From: Catenulispora pinisilvae
Lineage (GTDB): Bacteria; Actinomycetota; Actinomycetes; Streptomycetales; Catenulisporaceae
Length of the DNA: 64,000 nt
NCBI RefSeq assembly: GCF_015356865.1
Contig: NZ_JAAFZA010000004.1
Span: 62,001 to 126,000, forward strand
Direction: 5' to 3'
The notes under the pieces are model-generated. The model searched no databases. It was not told the origin of the DNA and worked only from the letters and a program-made list of their open reading frames with translations. The position numbers and the translations under genes were made by a program. This document shows positions 24,835-32,394 of this stretch, one piece after another (within the stretch, counting starts at the first letter, position 1; each line of letters begins with the position of its first letter).

Positions 24835-26115
24835 ATGACGCGGCTTGGCACCCGGCACAAGGTCATCGTCGCCGTCGTCACCGGCCTGCTCGGCGCCACG
24901 TTGTGCACCGCCGGCAGCGCGCAGGCGATGGATTCGCGTTCCTGGACCGGCGGATCGGATGTCGGGAACCTGCGATCGGCACTGGACCGGGTGGTCGCGG
25001 ACGGTGCGCCGGGCGTCTTCGCCCGGATCGAGGACTCGGCGGACGGCCGCGTCACGCCGACCACCGTTTCCGTCGGGCTCGGCGACATCTCGGCCAAGAC
25101 CCCCGTGGATCCGCGAGGCCGCTTCCGGATCGGCAGCATCACGAAGAGCTTCACCGCGGTCATGGTGCTCAAGCTGGTCGCCGAGGGCCGGGTGCGCCTG
25201 GACGCCTCGGCGGCTGACTACCTGCCTGCCGGACTGCTGCCGACCGGCTCGACGATCACCGTCCGGGACCTGCTCGACCACCGCAGCGGGCTGCACGACT
25301 ACAGCAATGCACTGATCGCCGGTGACACCGTCCGCACCTACCAGCGATTCCGTTACCAGACCTACGACCCGGCGGCGCTGGTGGCGATGGCGGTCAAACA
25401 CGGCCCCGACTTCCGCGCGGGCGCGTCCTACGAGTACTCGAACACCAACTTCGTCGTCCTGGGCCTGTTGCTGGAGCACGTCACCGGCGCGAAGTACGCC
25501 GACCTGCTGGACCGGGAGCTCATCAAGCCGCTCGGGCTGGAACAGACCAGCTTCGTCGTGCCCGAGACCGACATCTCCGGCCCACACGCGGTCGGCTACC
25601 TCACCCAGGACGACCCGGCCAAGGGCCTGTCCGACGCCACCGCCCAGACCGGATCCTGGATCTGGGCCGCCGGCGCCGCCATCTCCAGCACCGGCGACCT
25701 CGACAAGTATCTACGGGCCCTGACCACCGGCCGCGTCCTGCCGCCGCCGGAACTCGCGGAGATGGAGGCCACCACCCCGGTCGACTCCACCGGGACCTCG
25801 CTCTACGGGTTGGGGATGCGCGAGTACAAGCTGCCGTGCGGCGTGGCCGTCTACGGGCACGACGGCATCGTCGAGGGCTACGAGACGTACGCGTACTCGA
25901 CCAAGGACGGCAGCCGGCAGGTGACGATCTCGGCGAACGTGTCGAACAACAACGACGTCTTCACCGCTTTGCGGGCGGCGCTGAGCCCGGCGTTCTGCGG
26001 CGTGGCCAAGGCATCGCAGGCCTCGACGCACTCGAATGCCCCAACGCGCTCGAATGCCTCGACGCACTCAAATGCCCCGACGCGCTCGAATGCCTCGAAG
26101 ACCTCGCAACATTGA
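24835..26115 (+). CDS. Secreted beta-lactamase-family serine hydrolase / D,D-carboxypeptidase-like
   Basis: This 426-residue protein has a signal peptide (residues 1-31, cut near SAQA). The penicillin-binding motifs are all present: S-x-x-K in GSITKSFT (serine about 101), Y-x-N in YEYSNTNF (about 200), and H-D-G replacing KTG in YGHDGIVEG (about 342), as in class C-like esterases and D,D-peptidases of Streptomyces R61 type. It may trim peptidoglycan or hydrolyse beta-lactams or esters extracellularly. The C-terminal 36 residues are S-N-A-P/S-T repeats from four 18-bp units (26020-26091). No partner operon is visible. Confidence 0.88.
   Translation: MTRLGTRHKVIVAVVTGLLGATLCTAGSAQAMDSRSWTGGSDVGNLRSALDRVVADGAPGVFARIEDSADGRVTPTTVSVGLGDISAKTPVDPRGRFRIGSITKSFTAVMVLKLVAEGRVRLDASAADYLPAGLLPTGSTITVRDLLDHRSGLHDYSNALIAGDTVRTYQRFRYQTYDPAALVAMAVKHGPDFRAGASYEYSNTNFVVLGLLLEHVTGAKYADLLDRELIKPLGLEQTSFVVPETDISGPHAVGYLTQDDPAKGLSDATAQTGSWIWAAGAAISSTGDLDKYLRALTTGRVLPPPELAEMEATTPVDSTGTSLYGLGMREYKLPCGVAVYGHDGIVEGYETYAYSTKDGSRQVTISANVSNNNDVFTALRAALSPAFCGVAKASQASTHSNAPTRSNASTHSNAPTRSNASKTSQH
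26020..26091. repeat. Four in-frame 18-bp units at the 3' end of the hydrolase gene
   Basis: GCCTCGACGCACTCGAAT-type units repeat four times and encode A-S-T-H-S-N and A-P-T-R-S-N alternately. The two types alternate, so the larger unit is 36 bp repeated twice. Confidence 0.85.
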
Positions 26116-26161
26116 GGTAAATCGCTGGCCCGCGAAAGTCGATATTGGTAGCTTCCGCAAG

Positions 26162-26572
26162 ATGATCAGCGCTTCTCATGACGAGCTCATCGCCGCGGCC
26201 CAGGCAGTCGTGAATCCGCACCGGGTGGGAGACCGCCTGTTCGGCAACGTCGGGGCGGCATTGATCACCGAGGGCGGGAACCTCTACCGCGGCGTGTGCA
26301 TCGACACCGGTTCGGGGACCGGGTTCTGCGCCGAGCACGCCGCCATCGCGGCCATGGTCACCGCCCGCGAGTATCGGATCGCGCGGATCGTGGCGGTATG
26401 GCGCGGGGACGATGGGACTTGGTACGTGCTGCCGCCGTGCGGGCGGTGCCGGGAGTTCATTCGGCAGGTGGACTGGGGCAACATCGACACCGACGTGGTT
26501 CTGGGGCGGGCACGGAGCGCGGCGCTGCGGGAGTTCCTGCCCGCGCATGAGTGGCCTGATCCGCTGGACTGA
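26162..26572 (+). CDS. Cytidine/blasticidin deaminase-like protein
   Basis: This 136-residue zinc hydrolase of the cytidine deaminase superfamily has the zinc/catalytic motif FCAEHAAIAAM (E is the proton shuttle) at about residues 57-67 and the second half, LPPCGRCREFIRQ, about 35 residues later. The substrate may be cytidine, deoxycytidine or a nucleoside antibiotic such as blasticidin S; the short length and the C-A-E-H form (where housekeeping Cdd usually has C-A-E-x) leave this open. ATG 26162 is the first start outside the upstream gene's repeat array. Its last 19 bp are duplicated immediately downstream. Confidence 0.85.
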   Translation: MISASHDELIAAAQAVVNPHRVGDRLFGNVGAALITEGGNLYRGVCIDTGSGTGFCAEHAAIAAMVTAREYRIARIVAVWRGDDGTWYVLPPCGRCREFIRQVDWGNIDTDVVLGRARSAALREFLPAHEWPDPLD

Positions 26573-26598
26573 ACCGCCAGCCTGATCCGCTGGACTGA
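26554..26598. repeat. 19-bp direct repeat of the deaminase gene's 3' end
   Basis: GCCTGATCCGCTGGACTGA occurs at 26554-26572, ending in the deaminase stop codon, and again at 26580-26598 after a 7-bp spacer. The second copy includes a second stop. Confidence 0.85.
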
Positions 26599-26670
26599 GG
26601 TGCACGCGACTGATTCACGCTCGGCGGCAGCCGCGCTTGACTCGGACTCGCACTCTGCCGCAGCCGCACT

Positions 26671-27639
26671 TCAGCCGAGCCGCCACGGCCGGATCTTCTC
26701 CGGGTTCGCCACCGCCCAGATGTGCCGGATCCGCCCGCCCGCGATGTCGAACGCGAACACGCTCACGGTGCGGCCGTCCTGCACCGCGACCAGGCCGGGC
26801 CGGCCGTTGACCGTGTATTCCAGGAACGCGGCGCGGTCGCGGACCCGGCTGGCGAGTTCGGCGTAGGCGTGCGCCACTCGCACGCCGCCCACGATCGGGT
26901 CCAGGTGCGCGTTGACCAGGCCGCCGCCGTCGGCGGTCGCGGTGGCGTCCGGGTCGAGCAGGCCGATCAGCGCGTCGATGTCCTGGGCCGCCCACGCCGC
27001 CTTGAAGTCGCGCACGATCGCCGCCTGCTCGGTGCTCGGTCCGTCCGGCGCCCGCGCGGCGCGGATACGGCGGCGGGCAGACGCGGCCAGTTGGCGGCAG
27101 GCGGCCGGGGTGCGGCCGACGATCTCGGCGATCTCCGGGAAGCGGAAGCGGTAGACGTCGTGCAGGACGAAGGCCACCCGCTCGGCCGGGGTCATCGCGT
27201 CGAGCACGACCAGGAACGCCATGGTCACCGACTCGTCGAGGGTGACGCGGTCGGCCGGATCGAGCCCGCCGGCACCCGGCTGCCCGGTGATCCACTCCCC
27301 GGGCTCGGGCAACGGCTCCGGAATCCACTCGCCCACATACGATTCCCGCCTCACCCGCGCCGACGCGAGCTGATTCAGGCAGATGCGGCTGGCGACCGTC
27401 ATCAGCCAGGCGCCGGGCGACTCGATCGCCTGCTGCTCCTGCGCGGACAAGGCGTACCAGCGGAGGTAGGTCTCCTGGACGACGTCCTCGGCGTCGGCGA
27501 GGGATCCGAGGAGCCGGTAGCCGAGGTTGGTCAGCTGACGCCGCTCGCTCATGAGCGCACTCAGGCCGGGATCGGCTTCTCCAGAGCCCGGGTCCGGGAC
27601 CGGGTCCGGATCAGGCTTTGGCTCGGATGGCGCCGTCAT
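26671..27639 (-). CDS. ECF41-type (SigJ-like) RNA polymerase sigma factor
   Basis: This is a 322-residue sigma factor. Region 2 (LTNLGYRLLGSLADAEDVVQ, then WLMTVASRICLN) and region 4 (MTPAERVAFVLHDVYRFRFP, then QLAASARRRI) are followed by a SnoaL-like C-terminal domain of about 120 residues. The ECF41 hallmarks are present: a WIPEPLPEP linker motif (WLPEP type), D-G-G-G in the SnoaL part, and NPEKI near the C-terminus (NPDKL type). In this group the C-terminal domain replaces an anti-sigma factor. ATG 27639 follows GGGGAC. The divergent LUD gene probably belongs to its regulon. Confidence 0.93.
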   Translation of the reverse strand: MTAPSEPKPDPDPVPDPGSGEADPGLSALMSERRQLTNLGYRLLGSLADAEDVVQETYLRWYALSAQEQQAIESPGAWLMTVASRICLNQLASARVRRESYVGEWIPEPLPEPGEWITGQPGAGGLDPADRVTLDESVTMAFLVVLDAMTPAERVAFVLHDVYRFRFPEIAEIVGRTPAACRQLAASARRRIRAARAPDGPSTEQAAIVRDFKAAWAAQDIDALIGLLDPDATATADGGGLVNAHLDPIVGGVRVAHAYAELASRVRDRAAFLEYTVNGRPGLVAVQDGRTVSVFAFDIAGGRIRHIWAVANPEKIRPWRLG

Positions 27640-27680
27640 AGTGTCCCCGTCTCCTCGCTCGCGTCTATGCCCCCACCCAT

Positions 27681-27748
27681 TACGACAAGACAGCCCTCCC
27701 CACTGTGAGGCCGACACGCCTCACATTCTGCAGAGCTGCCTTGTCGTA
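27681..27748. promoter_or_regulatory. Mirrored ECF-type promoter pair
   Basis: Nested inverted repeats pair TACGACAAG (27681-27689) with CTTGTCGTA (27740-27748), and TGTGAGGC (27704-27711) with GCCTCACA (27718-27725). Read outward on either strand they give GCCTCACA, then CTTGTCGTA with the TCACA and CGTA parts 19 bp apart. That is the form of a -35/-10 pair for an ECF sigma factor. The rightward copy ends 5 bp before the LUD gene's ATG, so that transcript could be leaderless. Confidence 0.6.
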
Positions 27749-27753
27749 CAGGT

Positions 27754-28371
27754 ATGAACGACTCCACGTTTGCCATCCCAGCCTCTACAGAACAACTGGA
27801 ACGAGCCGCGGCCGCGCTACAAGCCCACGGCTTCGCCGTCGAAATCCTCGACGACGTCGCCACCGCCCGCATCCGCCTGAAGAGCCTGATCCCCGCCGGT
27901 GCCAGCGTCTTCACCGGCGCCAGCGAGACCCTGCGCCAATCCGGCATAGACGACGACATCAACAACGGAAGCCGATACGACGCCATCCGGCCGCGGGTCC
28001 TGACCGCCGACCGCGCCACCGAGGCGGACGCGATCCGCAGGATGACCGCGACCCCCGACTACGTCGTGAACAGCGTCGCCGCAGTCACCGAGACCGGCTC
28101 GCTAGTCCTGGCGTCAGGGACCGGAAGCCAACTACCGGCCAGCGCCGGCGGCGCCGCACACGCGATCTGGATCGTCGGCGCGCAGAAAGTGGTACCCGAC
28201 CTGACTACAGCGCTGCGCCGGGTAGAGGAACACAGTCTCCCTCTAGAGAGCAAGCGCACTATGGCGGCGTATGGATCGCCCTCTATCGTGAGCCGCCTGC
28301 TTGTCCTCAATAGGGAACTGATTCCGGGGCGTGGCACAGTACTGCTCCTGCGCGAGGCCATCGGGTTCTGA
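27754..28371 (+). CDS. LUD-domain protein (LutC/YkgG family)
   Basis: This 205-residue cytosolic protein has the LUD fold of LutC, part of iron-sulfur lactate-oxidation complexes. Motifs visible are ASVFTGASETLRQSGI, TPDYVVNSVAAVTETGSLVLA and HAIWIVGAQKVVPDL, the usual LutC order. No LutA or LutB genes are adjacent, so it is an orphan LUD protein, as often found beside ECF sigma factors. It starts at ATG 27754, directly after the promoter-like element, without a ribosome site. Confidence 0.85.
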   Translation: MNDSTFAIPASTEQLERAAAALQAHGFAVEILDDVATARIRLKSLIPAGASVFTGASETLRQSGIDDDINNGSRYDAIRPRVLTADRATEADAIRRMTATPDYVVNSVAAVTETGSLVLASGTGSQLPASAGGAAHAIWIVGAQKVVPDLTTALRRVEEHSLPLESKRTMAAYGSPSIVSRLLVLNRELIPGRGTVLLLREAIGF

Positions 28372-28415
28372 TCCACCCTCTGGCATCAGGGTACGATTCC
28401 GGCCATGGATGAGGG
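28370..28415 (+). repeat. Left copy of a duplicated methyltransferase gene start
   Basis: This segment repeats 30785-30832: the last 30 bases (28386-28415) are identical and the first part differs by one substitution and a 2-bp gap. It includes the ATG and first codons of the DUF574 gene (M-D-E-G). After it the left copy reads W-A-G-L-F-W and a stop, so only the 5' end survives. Confidence 0.85.
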
Positions 28416-28456
28416 TTGGGCTGGTCTGTTCTGGTGATCAAGCGGTGGCTAAATGA

Positions 28457-28999
28457 CTACACCGCTGATCGCGTGCCCACGGCTAGATAGAACGACAATG
28501 CCGTCAGAGACGGGCCGTCGGGCACTTGACCATCCGCGATCAGCTTCGCGGCATCCTCCGGCGTGAACCACTCAATACGCGTCGATTCGCTCGGATCGGA
28601 GGGCGGCCCCACATAAGTGCACTCTGTGGCGTGGTACGCCGTGAACCTCATCGTTGACAGCCCACTCAGCGCGTTATAGCTGATCAGCTCAGAGACTCTG
28701 GAGGCACGCCAGCCGGTCTCCTCCTCGATCTCACGTCGGATAGCGTCACCCGGCGCTTCACCAGGATCCGCCCACCCGGCTGGCACCTCCCAACCCCACT
28801 CATCCGTGATAAACCGATGCCGCCACATGAGCAAGATACGGCTCTCCGCGTCAGTAGCGACGGCCGTCGTCGATGGACGCGGCATCGTCAAAACATGGTG
28901 TTCGATTCGACCGACACCGGGGATCTCGACGTCTTCCAGCCAGACGTTGACCCAGTCACTCTCGTAGACGGGCCGGCGTCCGTGACTGTGCCAACGCAA
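28457..28999 (-). CDS. NUDIX hydrolase
   Basis: This is a 180-residue cytosolic hydrolase. The complete Nudix box is present at about residues 75-97 as G-WADPG-E-APGDAIR-REIEEETG, with all catalytic glutamates, in an ADP-ribose pyrophosphatase-like context (VLTMPRPSTTAVAT before, WGWEVPAGW around it). It hydrolyses a nucleoside diphosphate linked to another moiety. The longest frame starts at TTG 28999, 3 bp after the preceding gene's stop on the same strand, so it is probably cotranscribed with the broken XRE-TPR gene. Base composition is less GC-rich than the surroundings. Confidence 0.88.
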   Translation of the reverse strand: MRWHSHGRRPVYESDWVNVWLEDVEIPGVGRIEHHVLTMPRPSTTAVATDAESRILLMWRHRFITDEWGWEVPAGWADPGEAPGDAIRREIEEETGWRASRVSELISYNALSGLSTMRFTAYHATECTYVGPPSDPSESTRIEWFTPEDAAKLIADGQVPDGPSLTALSFYLAVGTRSAV

Positions 29000-29002
29000 C
29001 TA

Positions 29003-30268
29003 TCAGCCCTCCAGCGCCGCAGGTGACGAGAGCTGTGCCCGCACGTGCTCTCCAAATGCTTGTACCGATCCTAGTTCGGTCCACGGCTGAAGCTCATGCC
29101 GCAGCGCACGAGCCCGAATGGCGATCGGTTGAACTATCGAATCGCAGGCTACGTTCAGGGCGGTGCCGGCCACTGTGCAGGCTTCCTCGATCTCGCCCGC
29201 GGCAATGAGGCAAGAAGCAAGATCCATGGTCAGCAAGGCTCGGCCCTTGAGGTCCCTGGGCGCACGGTTGTCCAGCGCCACAGCCAGAATCTGACTCGCG
29301 GCGGCAGGATATCCGATCAGCAGATTGCAAGTACCTGCGATTCCGCTCAGCCGGGCTTCGTCGAAGAAGTCAATGCCTCCTGCTTTATCAGCGCCTTCAA
29401 AGCTTGACGAAGCCTCGTCGAGGCTCCTCAAAGCAGCGCCCGAATCACCGTGTGTCGCATAAGCCCTGGCTAGCTGTGCGGTCACCCACGCGTGGCGACG
29501 CCGATTAGTTCCGCCCTGAGTGAGTCGAGCCGCTTCCTCGAGGTACTCAACGGCTGTAGCGGAGTCACCCTCGAAGAACTGGCCGATACTCTACATAGTG
29601 AGGACCCAGGCGATGAGTCCGTCATCTTCGGCTTCTTCACCAGCGACGCGACCCACTTCGTAGAAGCTCGCAGATCGAAAGCGGTCACCAAGGTCAAGGT
29701 AGATATGCCCCGCGAGGCCAGCAAGAATCCCTGCCAGTTGGACGCTGCGGCGCTTGATCCTCAACGAGGATGGCAAGGACAGGATTTCGCGAACCCTGCT
29801 CGACAAGCCTAGAACCTGCGGCATGAGTTGTTCTGGCGGTGTCGATGGGTACAGACCCGCGAGCTTCATAGCTGCGCGCTCCATCTGATCGAGCGCGGTC
29901 GGGCTGACCGACGACCGTGTAAGCGCGTCTGCGAGCCGCCACGGCTGGGGTTCGTTCTCCATACCGCCTTGCTGATCGACAGCTGGCGTCTCCCATGGTC
30001 TGGCCGCAAGACCGAGCATGTCGCCGGGGATGCCTAAGCCATCAGCGATCGCCTCAATCAGTTCGATCTTCTTGATCTCGTAGCGTTTGCCGTTGATCAG
30101 CTCTCCGACGCGATTGCCACCCAGTCCTGTCATGCGCCCCATGCCGCTATTGCTGAGGCCAACCCACTTCCGGACAAGCCTAAAGACTTCAGCCATTTCA
30201 CGGTCACGACATGCCTTGATGAACTCGGGGCGCCCTGTTAGCTCTCTTGGGATTCGGTACTCGTCCAC
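29003..30268 (-). pseudogene. XRE/TPR regulator interrupted by an in-frame amber codon
   Basis: The intact gene would be about 421 codons. The first part (30268 down to 29591, 225 residues) holds an XRE-like helix-turn-helix near residues 25-85 (GLSNSGMGRMTGLGGNRVGELINGKR) and the start of a TPR region, and ends ...GLIAWVLTM followed by TAG. The same frame continues without shift: S-I-G-Q-F-F-E-G-D, then AWVTAQLARAYATHGDSG to the stop at 29003. Only this TAG (29591-29593) breaks it; CAG to TAG, one transition, would explain it. It may be a pseudogene, a sequencing error or an amber readthrough. These regulators usually precede a small partner gene and a NUDIX hydrolase. Confidence 0.75.
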
Positions 30269-30401
30269 CTGCTGCGTCCCTGCCTGTGGCGGCTATGCGT
30301 CGAAGGGGTCTGACTGTCTGTGGATGGGTCTCAGGGTAGTTCCATTGGGACACCCTTGCGGGAGTTACGCAGCCGGGGGTAGCGCGGCGAACCTCGAAGG
30401 C

Positions 30402-30713
30402 ATGAGTAGTTCCGGAGAGATCGCGGTTGAGCTTCCGGCAGGTTCGCCTGCTGGCGCTATGGCACGCATCGCGTGTGAGGTTCCTGACCGGGTGTGGTTG
30501 GCACCGGTACAGGAGGCTGCGAACCCGGCGGCTTGGCGTCCGGCTCTCGGTCGCACGATCACGCCTGAATACGTGGTGTTCTTCTATACGCTTGCGTCTC
30601 CGGGCCGGGCGTCGGAGTACGCCAAGTTCCCGCGTGACGTGTGGTTGGCGTGGTGCCGCACACCACCGAGGTTTCCGAGCCCTGCGCCAGCGACGGTGGA
30701 GGCGCGGCCGTGA
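30402..30713 (+). CDS. Hypothetical protein, 103 residues
   Basis: The frame opens at ATG 30402 (MSSSGEIAVELPAGSPAGAM) and ends at 30713. It contains RTITPEYVVFFYTLASPGRA and FPRDVWLAWCRTPPRF. There is no signal peptide or membrane helix. It is divergent from the interrupted XRE-TPR gene, an arrangement often seen for small partner proteins of such regulators in Streptomyces, but I do not recognise the family. The ribosome site is weak (CGAAGG). Confidence 0.5.
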   Translation: MSSSGEIAVELPAGSPAGAMARIACEVPDRVWLAPVQEAANPAAWRPALGRTITPEYVVFFYTLASPGRASEYAKFPRDVWLAWCRTPPRFPSPAPATVEARP

Positions 30714-30784
30714 GCCTGTGATCTGATCGCCCTGACGCTCCGGGGACGACGGCGCGTCAGCCCTGCGCGAGGCGGTCGGCTAGC

Positions 30785-30832
30785 GATCCGCCCTCTGGCG
30801 CGTCAGGGTACGATTCCGGCCATGGATGAGGG
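30785..30832 (+). repeat. Right copy of the duplicated methyltransferase gene start
   Basis: This matches 28370-28415, with 30803-30832 identical to 28386-28415. It contains the ribosome-site region and the first codons of the intact DUF574 gene. Confidence 0.85.
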
Positions 30833-31625
30833 ATGGATACCGCCTGAGGTGGACACCTCTATAGCTCACCCGGCGCGGATGTACGACTACTTCCTCTCCG
30901 GCAAGGACAACTACCCGGTCGACCGGGCCGCGGCCGCGAAGGTCCTGGAGTTCTATCCCGAGGCGTTCGCCATGGCGCAGGCCAATCGCGCGTTCCTTGG
31001 GCGCGCTGTGCGGTATCTGGCCGGGGAGGGTATCCGGCAGTTCCTGGACATCGGCACCGGCATTCCCGGGCCTGGCGGGACCGGGGAGGTCGCGCACTCG
31101 GTGGCGCCGGGTTCGCATGTGGTCTGTGTCGACAACGATCCGATCGTGCTGGCGCACTCGCGGGCGTTGCTGGTGCAGCCGGATCTGGCGCCGACCACGG
31201 TCGTGCAGGCCGATCTGCGGCGGCCCGAGGAGATCCTGGACCACCCCGGGGTGCGCGCCGCGCTGGACTTCGACCAGCCGGTCGCGCTGATGCTGGTGGC
31301 CGTGCTGCATTTCGTGACGGATGACGAGGATCCGCGCGGGATCATCGCGCGGCTGCTGAAGGCGCTGCCTTCCGGGAGCTACCTCACGGTCTCGCATGTC
31401 ACCGACGACTTCGACTCCGAGCGGGCCCGGGCGGCCGCGGCGGCGTACGACAAGGCCTCGGCGCCGATCGTGCTGCGCCCTGAGGCTGCCGTCTCCGGGT
31501 TCTTCGACGGCCTGGAGTTGGTCGAGCCCGGGGTGGCGCATCTGCCGTGGTGGCGGCCGGAGGGTGCGCCGCCGGAGGGGTCCGAGCGGATCTGGTACTA
31601 CTGCGGGGTCGCGCGCAAGCCCTGA
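30822..31625 (+). CDS. DUF574-family SAM-dependent methyltransferase
   Basis: This 267-residue protein belongs to the actinomycete DUF574/Methyltransf_19 family. The hallmark N-terminus is present (TSIAHPARMYDYFLSGKDNYPVDR), followed by RQFLDIGTGIPGPGGT as SAM motif I, VVCVDNDPIVLAHSR as motif II, and HFVTDDEDP and YLTVSHVTDDF later. Members are frequent in multiple copies in Streptomyces; the methyl acceptor is generally unknown. ATG 30822 sits inside the duplicated 5' segment. A second, decapitated copy of this start is at 28404. Confidence 0.92.
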   Translation: MDEGWIPPEVDTSIAHPARMYDYFLSGKDNYPVDRAAAAKVLEFYPEAFAMAQANRAFLGRAVRYLAGEGIRQFLDIGTGIPGPGGTGEVAHSVAPGSHVVCVDNDPIVLAHSRALLVQPDLAPTTVVQADLRRPEEILDHPGVRAALDFDQPVALMLVAVLHFVTDDEDPRGIIARLLKALPSGSYLTVSHVTDDFDSERARAAAAAYDKASAPIVLRPEAAVSGFFDGLELVEPGVAHLPWWRPEGAPPEGSERIWYYCGVARKP

Positions 31626-31660
31626 ATGAGTTGCAACGAACTACAACGAGTTACAACGAA

Positions 31661-32314
31661 TTACTTAGTCACGGCCCGGATGTGGGCCCGCTCGCCCTGC
31701 CGGCCGATCAGGCTCAGATACTCGACCGGTCCGGCGGCGGTGGCGCCGAACCAATGCGGAGTCCGGGTGTCGAACTCCGCGACCTCCCCTGCTTTCAGCA
31801 GGAGGTCGTGTTCTCCGAGCACCAGCCGCAGCGTCCCGTTCAGGACGTAGACCCAGTCGAAACCTTCGTGCGTCCGCAGGTCCGGCTCCTCATCGTCACT
31901 GCCGGCCGGCCGCACGAACTTGTACGCCTGGATCCCGCCCGGCCTGCGGGTCAGCGGCAGGATCACCGAGCCGTCCCCGCACGGGATGGGACGCAGGTGC
32001 AGGCGCGGGTCGCCGGTCGGCGGCGCGTCGACGAGTTCGTCGAGTGTGACGCCGTGCGCGCGGGCCAGCGGTAGCAGCTGCTCCAGCGTCGGGCGGCGCA
32101 GGCCGGCTTCCAACCGGGACAGGGTGCTGGCCGAGATTCCGGTCTGTTTCGCCAGGTCGATGAGGGTGACGTCGCTGCGCTGGCGGAGCCGCTTCAGGCG
32201 CGGGCCGACGGCGTCCAGGGTGCGGTCGATGTCTTCGTTGTCGTTGTCGATGTCGTTGTCGATGTCTTTGTGGCCGTGGTCGATGTCTTCGTGGTCGTCC
32301 TGCATGCCCGCCAT
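31661..32314 (-). CDS. XRE-cupin transcriptional regulator (copy 2)
   Basis: This is a 217-residue regulator paralogous to 24150-24722. The helix-turn-helix is LKRLRQRSDVTLIDLAKQTG, then STLSRLEAGLRRPTLEQLLP; the cupin contains RTHEGFDWVYVLNGTLRLVL and FDTRTPHWFG. The N-terminus has an acidic repeat of D-I-D-N units (DNA about 32221-32294). ATG 32314 or ATG 32305 may start it; the first lies against the palindrome. It is divergent from an MFS exporter and probably represses it and itself from TTTGCC-type palindromes. Confidence 0.9.
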   Translation of the reverse strand: MAGMQDDHEDIDHGHKDIDNDIDNDNEDIDRTLDAVGPRLKRLRQRSDVTLIDLAKQTGISASTLSRLEAGLRRPTLEQLLPLARAHGVTLDELVDAPPTGDPRLHLRPIPCGDGSVILPLTRRPGGIQAYKFVRPAGSDDEEPDLRTHEGFDWVYVLNGTLRLVLGEHDLLLKAGEVAEFDTRTPHWFGATAAGPVEYLSLIGRQGERAHIRAVTK

Positions 32315-32350
32315 TTTGCCATTCGGCAAAGATGTTTGCCTTTCGGCCGC
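32315..32350. promoter_or_regulatory. Tandem TTTGCC palindromes upstream of XRE-cupin and MFS genes
   Basis: TTTGCC-ATTC-GGCAAA (32315-32330) is a perfect 6-bp inverted repeat. A second element with the same spacing (TTTGCC-TTTC-GGC, from 32335) starts exactly 20 bp later but has a degenerate right arm. It is adjacent to the regulator's start and 45-80 bp upstream of the MFS ATG. Confidence 0.6.
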
Positions 32351-32394
32351 GGCGCTGCGCACCTTGGGGACGTACCGCCGTCGAAAGGAATCCC

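Noticed and set aside
28370-30832. Insertion sequence or integrative element
   Set aside because: No transposase, integrase or terminal inverted repeats were found; the flanking repeats derive from a gene start, not from a target-site duplication of typical size.
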